Source: Acanthamoeba lenticulata (lineage: Eukaryota > Discosea > Longamoebia > Acanthamoebidae). Taken from it: DNA of 16,725 nucleotides. The DNA lies in the NCBI GenBank assembly GCA_002179805.1, contig NAVB01002170.1:1-16725 (forward strand), in the 5' to 3' direction. The notes below the pieces were generated by a model. That model searched no databases, was not told where the DNA came from, and was given only the letters and a program-made list of their open reading frames with translations. Made by a program: the position numbers and the translations under genes. Shown piece after piece: positions 9,162-16,703 of this stretch; the first letter of the stretch is position 1, and each line of letters starts with the position of its first letter.

Positions 9162-10471
9162 ATGAGCACTACCACTACCAGCAGCAGCCTTCCTATTGCG
9201 GCTTTCCTCAACCAAATCAGTGAGGTGCAGAAGCTGCTCGCTGATGGACGTTCTCCCGATGAGGCGGATGAGTGGGGTGATTCTGCCCTTCATGCGGCCG
9301 CCCTCAAGGGTCGTCTCATCGTGGCGAAGCTGCTCCTGGAAAAGGGCGCCGACGTCAACAAGAAGAACAACGCTGGCTCCACGCCCCTTCACAAGGCTGT
9401 GGTGAGCGGAAATGCTGCCGTCATTGAGCTCCTCATGCAGAATGGTGCCGATGGTGACGTCCGCAATGGTGCTGGTCTCTTGCCTGAGGACTACACCAAA
9501 AAGAAGAACATCAAGCTGATGGTGCTTGGTAAGTCGGCTGTGGAGCTCAAGGTTCCCGTGCCCCGTTCCATGCGCGGCCTAGTGATTGGTCAGGGTGGTA
9601 AGACACTCAAGCGCATCCGCACCACGAGCGGTGCCGATGTCGCGTTCCCACTGGATGAGGATCTGGAGGAAGTGGTCATTCGCGGCCGCGCCGAGGCTGT
9701 CGAAAAAGCCAAGGAGCAGGTTGAGGACATCATTAACAAGCGCAAGGATCTCGAAGCTGCCGTACGTTGCTGCTCGTTTGGTGGTCCGATGTTGTAATCA
9801 ATCTTCTCACCTCTCCATTTTCTTTACAGAGGGAGGCCAAGGATAAGGAATTCTTGAGCGGAGATTACACGCGCATCACTGTCAAGATCCCCAAACATCA
9901 GCACAGGCTCATCATCGGGGCTGGCGGTAAGACTATCCGCGAGATTATCAAGGAGACCGGCGCCAAGATTACCATTCCGCCCGAGTACAACGATGACGAT
10001 CTGGTGGTGATCGAGGGCCCGCTGGAGGCCGTTGATCAGGCTGCCGACAGAGTGACGAAGGTGACCATGGCCCAGGACCGCGTACGAGCTCTCCCCTTCT
10101 TCTCTCCACGCACCGCTTCCTGCTCTGTCTTCTCTCTTTTCCTCTTTCTCTCTCCGCTCGGCCCGAAGCTTCTCGCATTGTGGTCCTGACAGGTGGCTGT
10201 GATCTCTCTCTGACTTGGCTTGCCCCATCAACAGGACAACGGCCGCGTTGGCGGCGGCGGCGGTGGCAGAGGCCGCGGCAGGCCGCGAGACGGTGATCAG
10301 GAGGAGCGCGGAGAAGGCCAGGAGAGGAGGTTCGAAGGCGGTGGAGGGAGGGGCCGTGGAGGCCGCGGGCGTGATCGGGACCACGACGGCGAGAGGGCCA
10401 ACCCGAGCCTGGCGGACTTCCTTGTCCCCAGCCGCAGCGCTGCTGGAGGCCGCAGGCGCGGCGGTCAGTAG
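9162..10471 (+). CDS. Ankyrin-repeat and double KH-domain RNA-binding protein
   Basis: Predicted cytoplasmic or nuclear RNA-binding protein of 362 aa, exons 9162-9761, 9830-10081 and 10235-10471. Ankyrin repeats occupy about residues 36-110 (GDSALHAAALKGRLIVAKLL, GSTPLHKAVVSGNAAVIELL and a degenerate third). KH domain 1 (about 127-192) has the nucleic-acid-binding loop GQGG in LVIGQGGKTLKRI; KH domain 2 (about 213-278) has GAGG in LIIGAGGKTIREI. Both loops keep the GxxG pattern needed for single-stranded RNA binding. The third exon is a Gly/Arg-rich tail with RGRGR and RGRGGRGR runs, a typical RGG-type accessory RNA-binding region and arginine-methylation target. Ankyrin plus KH is known from large MASK/ANKHD1 proteins, but those have many ankyrin repeats and one KH; this compact form differs. 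ATG 9162 is the first in-frame ATG. Both introns are phase 0 and fall at domain borders. Confidence 0.92.
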
Positions 10472-10708
10472 GCACGTGCGCGCGCACAAGCCTGTCTTCT
10501 TCGCACGCGTGCGTGTCTGTGTCAACATGGATGATGTTGCAACCCCCCCTCTCTTTCGCTCGCTCGTCCAAAGAAGTGGAGAAGAGGAACATGCACTTCC
10601 CTTTCTCGGGATCGATGGGGAATGTTTGCTTTTAATAACATTGCCGGGGTTGGAGCACACATCCACGGTGACCGCGAATCGGGTTCACACTGAACTCTCC
10701 GGAGGCTC
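10472..10708. other. Convergent intergenic gap
   Basis: The 237 bp between the convergent stops of the ankyrin-KH and cyclophilin genes hold both 3' flanks. The only candidate 3'-end element is TTTAATAA at 10631-10638, which reads ATTAAA on the minus strand and would serve the cyclophilin transcript about 75 nt past its stop. Nothing coding is seen. Confidence 0.45.
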
Positions 10709-11745
10709 CTACTCGGAGAGGGGCAGCTCGCCCGAATCAGCGATGGTGAGGGTGACGCTGGGCTTGCCCGACTGGTTGCCGTAGGACTCGATCTTCTTGA
10801 CGATGTCGTAGCCCTCCAGAACCCTACCGAACACCACGTGCTTGCCCTGCGCGTCGCATTAACCAACAGATCCGCGGGTGAGTTACTCCTCCTTCTGCGG
10901 TAAGTCAAGAGAAAAGGCAGGCCGAAAAAAAGTTAAGTACATCGAGCCAAGGGGTGGCCACGGTGGTGATGAAGAACTGCGAGCCGTTGGCTTCAAAATG
11001 GGAGCAAGTCAGTCACGGAACCGATGTAATGAATTGTGTTTGGGGGGGGGGGGGACACGCACTGTCCTTGCCGGCGTTGGCCATGGAGAGGAGGCCAGGA
11101 GTCGTGTGCTTGAGCTTGAAGTTCTCATCAGGGAAGCGGTCACCATAGATGGACTCGCCACCCGTGCCGGTTCCGTGGGTGAAGTCACCACCTACACAGA
11201 TGTAAACGTCAGCCAGACTATCCAACACAGCAGAAAGCTTCGCAGTGCGAATCTGACACTGAGTTCACGGCACCTTGGATCATGAAGTTGGGGATGACAC
11301 GGTGGAACGAAGAGCCCTTGTAGTGGAGCGGCTTGCCCTTCTTGCCAACGCCCTTCTCACCCGTGCACAGGGCACGGAAGTTCTCGGCGGTCTTAGGGAC
11401 AGTACCACCATACAGACTACACAAGCCACAAGTTACATCGTAAGGCACCTAACGCCTCGTCTCAAGATTAAAAAGTAACGAACCCCATCACAACACGCCC
11501 CTCAGGCTTGCCATCAATTTCTGCACCAACATGCCTTATGTAAGTGCCACTAACATGACTTCATGGGGTTAGGAGGCGTACCAATGTCGAAGTAAACCTT
11601 GTGGGTAATCTTAGGTCCCTTCTTTTCCTTCTGTACTTGGCTTGTGAGCAATCAAAATATTGAAAAGAAAGCAAAAGGAACGAACCTCGGCAGCAACTGC
11701 GCCCAACACGCAGAGGGCGACAAGCAGGCAGAAAGCGAACTTCAT
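10709..11745 (-). CDS. Secretory-pathway cyclophilin (peptidyl-prolyl isomerase)
   Basis: Peptidyl-prolyl cis-trans isomerase of the cyclophilin B type, 201 aa, acting in the ER or secreted to speed proline isomerisation in folding proteins. Exons: 11745-11686, 11630-11582, 11520-11484, 11416-11274, 11191-11063, 10990-10941, 10846-10709. Exon 1 encodes a signal peptide ([20 protein letters not shown]), so the export signal is a separate exon. The catalytic core is intact: [18 protein letters not shown] carries the active-site Arg, Phe and Gln, and TPWLDGKHVVFG carries the Trp linked to cyclosporin binding and the His. [20 protein letters not shown] matches the divergent-loop form seen in cytosolic and ER cyclophilins. 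The C-terminus (SGELPLSE) has no KDEL-type retrieval signal, so secretion or retention by partners are both possible. Six introns in a 606-nt coding sequence is dense. Divergent from the PABP gene. Confidence 0.96.
11042..11054. repeat. G13/C13 homopolymer in cyclophilin intron 5
   Basis: Thirteen consecutive G on the plus strand, i.e. C13 in the sense orientation of the cyclophilin gene, within the 72-nt intron 11062-10991 about 8 nt after the donor. It is one of several sense-strand C-runs found in introns of this window and is a likely site of length polymorphism or sequencing error. Confidence 0.8.
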
Positions 11746-11806
11746 GTTGGTGCACCTTAGCCTGTCTGATACAACTAAGCCTGTTTGGGTTCGTGCGGCG
11801 CCTACA

Positions 11807-11814
11807 TGACGTCA
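11807..11814. promoter_or_regulatory. TGACGTCA palindrome upstream of cyclophilin
   Basis: A perfect CRE-type octamer (bZIP ATF/CREB half sites) lies 62 bp upstream of the cyclophilin ATG and about 145 bp upstream of the PABP TATA-like box, in the divergent intergenic region. ATF6- and CREB-like bZIP factors use this site in ER-stress control elsewhere, which would suit an ER cyclophilin. A second copy at 2192-2199 lies in a PPR intron, so chance occurrence cannot be excluded. Confidence 0.35.
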
Positions 11815-11957
11815 CGCGAAAGGCATGCGAGGCAGGCGTAGGGCTTTTTTCGGGCTGTGGCACAAGTGGGAAATTGTGGAGAACAGGTGGAGTTAGAGCA
11901 GTCGGTGGCAGGGAAAAATCGCGAAGAATGGCGGATAAGTGGCGACAGGTGGGGGGC

Positions 11958-11965
11958 TATAAGAG
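11958..11965 (+). promoter_or_regulatory. TATA-like box for the PABP gene
   Basis: TATAAGAG stands alone in G-rich DNA, about 207 bp upstream of the PABP ATG. Transcription would be expected to begin about 30 bp downstream, at or near the start of the pyrimidine tract at 11996-12013. Other genes here show no such clear box. Confidence 0.55.
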
Positions 11966-11995
11966 GGGGGCGGGAACTTCGGAGGCCGGTTTGCG

Positions 11996-12013
11996 CTCTC
12001 TCTTCTCCTTCCC
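11996..12013 (+). promoter_or_regulatory. Pyrimidine tract at the expected PABP transcription start
   Basis: Eighteen unbroken pyrimidines beginning with C lie 38 bp after the TATA-like box. A C followed by pyrimidines at the mRNA cap defines terminal oligopyrimidine (TOP) messages in animals, where PABP is a classic member. If transcription starts here the amoeba mRNA would also begin with a TOP-like sequence; the start site itself is inferred. Confidence 0.4.
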
Positions 12014-12088
12014 GTTCATCATCCGTGCTGGTGTGTAGTGTGTGTTCTTTCTTTCTCCCAAAAGAAGTCCTCCTCCTCAGCATCGATC

Positions 12089-12144
12089 AAATACCAAAAA
12101 AATCAAAAACCCCCAAAAGCCAAAAAAACCAGAAAACTCCAAAA
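12089..12144 (+). promoter_or_regulatory. A-rich tract in PABP 5' leader, likely self-binding site
   Basis: The last 75 nt before the PABP ATG hold six oligo(A) runs (A7 at 12096-12102, A5 at 12105-12109, A4 at 12115-12118, A7 at 12122-12128, A4 at 12133-12136 and 12141-12144) separated by C-rich spacers. Animal PABP mRNAs carry an A-rich 5' UTR element bound by PABP itself to repress its own translation. The same composition and place argue for the same autoregulation here. No upstream ATG interrupts the leader. Confidence 0.6.
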
Positions 12145-12164
12145 TCATCTCATCATCAACAACT

Positions 12165-14072
12165 ATGGCTGCCAACTCTCCTTATCAATCCGCTTCGCTC
12201 TACGTGGGTGACCTCAACCCCACCGTCACCGAGGCTCTTCTCTTCGAAATTTTCAAGGCTGTCGGTCCTGTGGCCTCCATCCGCGTGTGCCGCGATGCCG
12301 TGACGAGGCGCTCGCTGGGCTACGCCTACGTTAACTTCCACAACGTGGTCGATGCCGAGCGTGCCCTCGACACCCTCAACTACACGCTGATCAAGGGCCG
12401 TCCGTGCCGCATCATGTGGTCTCACCGCGATCCGTCCATCCGCAAGTCGGGCCAGGGCAACATCTTCATCAAGAACCTCGACAAGAGCATCGACAACAAG
12501 GCTCTCTACGACACGTTCTCGGCGTTCGGTAACATCCTTTCGTGCAAGGTCGTGACCGACGGTAAGGGCAACAGCAAGGGCTACGGCTTCGTTCACTACG
12601 AGACCAGCGAGGCGGCTGAGGGCGCCATCAACAAGGTGAACGGCATGTTGCTCAACGGCAAGATCGTGTACGTCGGCCGGTTCATCCCGCGCAAGGAGCG
12701 CACGCCCGGCAGCGACCCGGAGAAGTTCACCAACATCTACATTAAGAACCTCGGCGAGAACTACACCGAGGAGGACCTTAAGCGCGATTTCGGCGCCTTT
12801 GGTACTGTTCAGAGCGCCGTCTTGATGAAGGACCCGCGCGATGGCGGTCGCCAGTTCGCCTTCGTCAACTTTGAGGATCACGAGGCTGCCCAGAAGGCCA
12901 CCGAGGAGCTCAACGGTCGTAAGCTCGGCGATCGTGAGGTCTACGTCGGTCGTGCCCAGAAGAAGGCCGAGCGTGAGTCCTTCCTCCGCAAGCTCCGCGA
13001 GGAGCGTGCCCAGAAGTACCAGGGCATCAACCTCTACATCAAGAACCTCGATGACACCGTCAACGATGAGGAACTCAACAAGATTTTCTCGGCCCTCCCC
13101 TTCGGCCAGATCACCTCGTGCAAGGTCATGTCCGATGACAAGGGCAACAGCCGTGGCTTCGGCTTCGTCTGCTACACCAATCCCGAGGATGCTGCCAAGG
13201 CCGTCTCGGAGATGAACGGCAAGATGGTGGCCAACAAGCCCATCTACGTCGCTCTCGCTGAGCGCAAGGACGTCCGGTCGGCCAAGCTCGCGGCTCAGCA
13301 CGCCGCCCGCGCGGCCGCCCGCGTCGCCGGCAACCCTGGCCTCGCCGGTGCTCCGATGGCCTACCCCGGCTTCTACGCCCCGCAGGGCGGCCCTCAGGCC
13401 CAGCGCGCCGCTGCCGCTGCCGCCGCTCAGGCCGGCTTCGTGGGCTACCCGCCTCAGGGCGTGCCGGTCCGCCGTGGCCCCTGGACGGGCGCTCCGCAGG
13501 CCGCTGGCCCGCACGCGCAGAACCGCCAGTTCCAGCCGATGCCGGCCTACGTCATGCCGGTCCCCGGCGTCCGCCAGCCGCACCGCCAGCCTCGCCCGGC
13601 TCCCGTCGCCGGTGCCGCGCAGCCTGCCGGCGCTGTGCCTCAGGGCGCCGCCCCGCAGGGCGCTCCCGGTGCTGCCGCGCAGAACGGCGCCGCTGGTGGC
13701 CGCGCTGGCTTCAAGTACACCCAGAACGCGCGCAACCAGCAGGCCGCGCAGCCCCCGGCCCAGGCCGCGCCCGTGGCCGCCGCCAAGCCCGCCGAGATCG
13801 CCGCCCTCTCGTCGCCTTCGCTTGCGTCGGCCTCGCCCGAGGAGCGCAAGAACATCATCGGTGAGTCGATCTACCCGCTCGTCGAGGCCCTCACCTCCCC
13901 GATCCAGGGCCCCAAGATCACCGGTATGCTGCTCGAGTCGATGGACGTCAGCGAGCTCCTCCACCTGCTCCAGTCCCCCGACGCTCTCCGCGAGAAGGTC
14001 GATGAGGCCGTAGAAGTGCTCAAGGCCCACGAGAGCGAGGAGAACGGAGAGGCCCCCAACGAGAGCGCTTGA
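12165..14072 (+). CDS. PABP: Cytoplasmic poly(A)-binding protein
   Basis: Binds mRNA poly(A) tails and bridges them to translation initiation and deadenylation factors. The 635-aa product has the full canonical layout: four RRMs (about residues 11-88, 99-175, 189-266, 292-370), a Pro/Ala/Gly/Gln-rich linker, and a C-terminal MLLE (PABC) domain near 545-620 with KITGMLLESMDVSELLHLL. RNP motifs are clear, for example LYVGDL and LGYAYVNF in RRM1, IFIKNL and GYGFVHY in RRM2, IYIKNLG and FAFVNF in RRM3, LYIKNLD and GFGFVCY in RRM4. ATG 12165 (context CAACTATGGCT) begins MAANSPYQSASLYVGDL, as in orthologues; the frame is open further upstream but has no earlier ATG. The gene has no coding intron, unlike all its neighbours, and shows strong C/G third-position bias, as expected of a very highly expressed gene. 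Confidence 0.98.
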   Translation: MAANSPYQSASLYVGDLNPTVTEALLFEIFKAVGPVASIRVCRDAVTRRSLGYAYVNFHNVVDAERALDTLNYTLIKGRPCRIMWSHRDPSIRKSGQGNIFIKNLDKSIDNKALYDTFSAFGNILSCKVVTDGKGNSKGYGFVHYETSEAAEGAINKVNGMLLNGKIVYVGRFIPRKERTPGSDPEKFTNIYIKNLGENYTEEDLKRDFGAFGTVQSAVLMKDPRDGGRQFAFVNFEDHEAAQKATEELNGRKLGDREVYVGRAQKKAERESFLRKLREERAQKYQGINLYIKNLDDTVNDEELNKIFSALPFGQITSCKVMSDDKGNSRGFGFVCYTNPEDAAKAVSEMNGKMVANKPIYVALAERKDVRSAKLAAQHAARAAARVAGNPGLAGAPMAYPGFYAPQGGPQAQRAAAAAAAQAGFVGYPPQGVPVRRGPWTGAPQAAGPHAQNRQFQPMPAYVMPVPGVRQPHRQPRPAPVAGAAQPAGAVPQGAAPQGAPGAAAQNGAAGGRAGFKYTQNARNQQAAQPPAQAAPVAAAKPAEIAALSSPSLASASPEERKNIIGESIYPLVEALTSPIQGPKITGMLLESMDVSELLHLLQSPDALREKVDEAVEVLKAHESEENGEAPNESA

Positions 14073-14428
14073 GCTGTGCCCTCCTCCCGACACCTGATTT
14101 CACGACAGCCGTCCCCCCCCCTCTGGTGATCGATTGACCAAGGATCGAGACCAAGAGACCATCATCCAACACACGAGAAGAGCGGTAGAGCGAGGCAGAG
14201 AAAGAAGGAGAGAACTGGACCTGACGAGCTAATGACTGCGGAGCGCAGCCTTGGCTCTAGCCCCCCAACATCAACGGAGATGAGAGAGCGCCATTACCCA
14301 CATCACCACCATTTCGATCAACTTCCCCTCAGTTTTGCAATCAATGAAGCTCCCCGCGTTGTTGCAATCTTGTCTTGTTCTTTTTCCCCAGCTGCTTCTT
14401 TCATTCCAGCTCAATCTCTTGAATTGCC
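14073..14428 (+). other. PABP 3' flank and leader of the SR-like gene
   Basis: This 356-bp gap between two plus-strand genes contains the PABP 3' UTR and the upstream region of the next gene. No AATAAA is seen. The segment 14375-14425 is pyrimidine-rich with short CT and TTC blocks ending at GAATTGCC before the ATG, and may hold the start region. No tRNA fold or coding exon was recognised; a short open frame from ATG 14232 has no protein-like composition. Confidence 0.4.
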
Positions 14429-15354
14429 ATGGACGCACAGGAGCAGGAGAAACGACGCAGGCCTCTTCCGTTGGCCCCTGTTGTGGACGGGGCAGAGGAA
14501 GAAGAGCCACGCCTCATCCTTAAGCCTCACCTTTCAGGCCCACGCATTGATCCTACACAAGCAAATCAGGTCCTCAGTACTCCAAGATTCATTGTAAAAA
14601 TTTGACTTGATCCCGCTGACCTGTCGCCGCAGCAAATGATAGAGTCTGAGGGCGAAGAAGAGGAGGAAGACGACGAAGCAACCTTCCTCCAGAGCCTGTC
14701 CAAGAAGGAACGTAAACTCCTCATCAACTACTTCAAGAAAGAGGACAAAAAGGGCGGCAAGAAGCGAAAGCGGGACTCCAAGCACAAGAAAAAGAAGCGT
14801 GCCAAACACTCTTCGTCGTCGTCCTCCTCCTCTTCATCATCATCCTCGGAGGAGGAGAGCAGGCCAAGGTCTCGCAAAGAAGGTTCGACATTGCGTCGCC
14901 TCTCGCGTGGCTCTCCACGTTCATCGAGGGGCTGGACTCTCACCCGCTGCGGCCTCCAGAGGCGAGCCGTGATGCTGCTGTAGCCTCATCGTCACGTGAC
15001 CCGAAGGATCAGCATTCGGAAGAAGGAAGGCGTAGCCGGTCACGGGACGACAGGAAAAGCCCTCGCCGCGACGACAGCCGTAGCGACAGGGACCGCAGCC
15101 GCGACAGGGCGGATCGCCAGCAGGAGGACGACCGACACAGGCGAAGAGACGCTGACCAGAGACCGCGCGAAAGTCGACCAGACCGGGACGAGGCCCGTGA
15201 TTGGGACCGTAGTCGTGAGCGCGACCGTGAGCGCGACCGTGAGCGCGATAGGGATCGTGGCCGGGACCGCCGGCGAAGCCGGAGCCGAAGCACAAGCAGG
15301 GAGAGAAGGCGGCGAAGGGACGACGAAAAGGACGAACGACACAAACGGCGGTGA
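14429..15354 (+). CDS. SR-like Lys/Ser/Arg/Asp-rich nuclear protein
   Basis: Unidentified 261-aa protein, exons 14429-14569, 14633-14882 and 14960-15354. The order is: a short N-terminus (MDAQEQEKRRRPLPLAPV), an acidic run, a small folded-looking motif (ATFLQSLSKKERKLLINYF), a Lys-rich nuclear-signal-like block (about 84-105), a run of 13 Ser followed by EEE, and a C-terminal half made of RS, RD and RE dipeptides ending in KDERHKRR. Such RS/RD-rich tails occur in splicing factors and other mRNA-processing proteins and are phosphorylation targets, so a role in pre-mRNA processing in the nucleus is plausible but inferred. There is no RRM or zinc finger. The 77-nt intron at 14883-14959 is needed to pass from the RPRSRKE frame to the RS/RD frame; reading through would stop at 14983. 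A poly(A) signal follows at 15398. Confidence 0.75.
15217..15250 (+). repeat. 12-bp tandem repeat coding ERDR
   Basis: GAGCGCGACCGT occurs at 15217-15228 and 15229-15240 and partly at 15241-15250. It encodes repeated Glu-Arg-Asp-Arg in the charged tail of the SR-like protein, a likely product of replication slippage within coding DNA. Confidence 0.8.
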
Positions 15355-15397
15355 GCCCCCCCCCTCCCTCTCCTTGGGCGTTTCAAATGCGTGGATA

Positions 15398-15403
15398 AAT
15401 AAA
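15398..15403 (+). terminator. Poly(A) signal for the SR-like gene
   Basis: AATAAA (within GATAAATAAAAG) lies 44 nt after the stop of the SR-like gene, in the 131-bp gap between it and the convergent rhomboid gene. The position is classical for cleavage and polyadenylation. It is also about 85 nt past the rhomboid stop on the other strand, so the two transcripts may overlap at their 3' ends. Confidence 0.6.
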
Positions 15404-15485
15404 AGAGGAGCTGGCCCCAGCAGGAGGAGAGTAAAAAACAAGCAGGAGGAGTCTTTGGGGAAGGCGTTGGGGGGCATAAAGCGCG

Positions 15486-16703
15486 TCAGCCCGAGCCGTA
15501 GCTACACCAGGACAGGACCGGAATGCAGTCGATGGTGGTGCACACATCGCACCACGTTTGCTCCTGCGCGTGTGGCTTGTGTGAGCTTCTCCATCGAGGC
15601 ACTCGAGCAAGAGAGGGAGGGGGGGGGACAACTCGGCGAGTGGGTGAAGGAACAACCTCGGGGTGGATGGCGTAGTAGAAGATCACGAGGCCCACCGCCA
15701 ACAGGATGGCGTTGATGGGCGGGATGAGCAGGATAATGAGCCACCTGCCACCGCCACCACCACCAAGGCAGATCAGACCGACGCCAAACGAAAGGAAGAG
15801 GAGAAGAAAATGGCTCATACCGCAGTAGCCGGTAGCAGTGCTTCACGCGGGCGGCCAAGGATGGCAGGAGCACGAGCCCCGCCAGGAAACCCTGCACGAG
15901 GCCTCCCACGTGCGCAAAGTTGTCGAGGCCGGGAAGCAGTCCCACGGCGAGCGCCAGGGTGATGCCCACGAAGAGGCAGAGTGCGTTGATGATGGGTCGC
16001 TGCACAATGGACCAGTTGAGGATGAGGTCGGCCACGAGCACGCCGGCCAGACCGAACCCGGCGCCCGACGCTCCGACGGTGATTTGGGTGGGGAGGAAGA
16101 TGCACGAGGCCAAGTTGCCCGCGAAGCCCGACAAGATGTAGATGGGCCCCACCCGCCAGAACCCGATCTGCCGCTCCAGCGTCCACCCGAGCCGCAGTTG
16201 CACCACCTGCGGCCCGGCAAGAGCGCGTCCCCCGGGGGGATTGGGTTGGTTGTCAGCACAAAATCATGATGGATGCTGCCACAACTACAACTACAACGAG
16301 CACGCATCGCGTGCCGAAAAGAAGCGGTTCGTCGTGCACGCACCACGTTGATGAGCAGATGGAGCACGCCCACATGAAGGAACATGGCGGTGAAGAAGCG
16401 CCAGGCTTCGTTGTTGTTTTTGATGGCCAACGCCCACTTGGCGCCCAACGTCTTCAGCGTTTCCGACGTCGGTCCGAACTGCTCCACCAGCGGCGATGAT
16501 ATCGATATCAACCATCACCATCATCATCATCAGATACTTTGTCGCCAATTGGTTGAGGGACGAGGCACGTACGAAGGGGTTCATCTGAAAGTCTTCAACG
16601 CCGCCATTCCACACGAGCTCCAAGATGAACGCCGCGATATCGGCGATGGTGACGAGGATGATGAAGATGGGCCAGTAGCTCGACTTTGTCACGCTCTTCT
16701 TGG
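15486..16703 (-). CDS. Rhomboid-family intramembrane serine protease, 5' end outside window
   Basis: Predicted multi-pass membrane protease that cuts transmembrane helices. Exons 16703-16573, 16478-16344, 16206-15821, 15744-15657 and 15563-15486 encode 271 residues; the first listed exon begins after an acceptor (GCGCAG), so upstream coding sequence is beyond the edge. Family marks in order: a first membrane helix (PIFIILVTIADIAAFILEL), the NPFFGPTSETLKTLGAKWA loop, the helix FFTAMFLHVGVLHLLINV with conserved His and Asn, ERQIGFWRVGPIYILSGFAG with the WR motif, the catalytic Ser in GASGAGFGLAG, and the catalytic His in NFAHVGGLVQGF. Both catalytic residues are present, so it should be active rather than an iRhom-like pseudoprotease. 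The last exon adds a Cys-rich tail (EQTWCDVCTTIDCIPV) like that of many eukaryotic secretory-pathway rhomboids, pointing to plasma membrane or Golgi rather than mitochondria. Convergent with the SR-like gene. Confidence 0.93.

Noticed and set aside
10878..11285. Plus-strand 135-codon open frame opposite cyclophilin
   Set aside because: It spans exons and introns of the cyclophilin gene on the other strand and has no recognisable domain.
12042..12164. Upstream extension of the PABP frame
   Set aside because: It starts at GTG, translates the A-rich leader into Lys/Pro filler, and orthologues begin near MAANSP; ATG 12165 is the first ATG.
12156..14093. 645-codon open frame antisense to the whole PABP gene
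   Set aside because: It mirrors PABP codon bias: the sense strand almost lacks TTA, CTA and TCA codons, so the complement has no stops. The antisense product is low-complexity and matches no family, whereas the sense strand has four RRMs and an MLLE domain.
14232..14597. 121-codon plus-strand frame upstream of the SR-like gene
   Set aside because: Composition is not protein-like, and it overlaps the true start at 14429 in another frame; the spliced model from 14429 joins smoothly to the acidic and Lys-rich exons.
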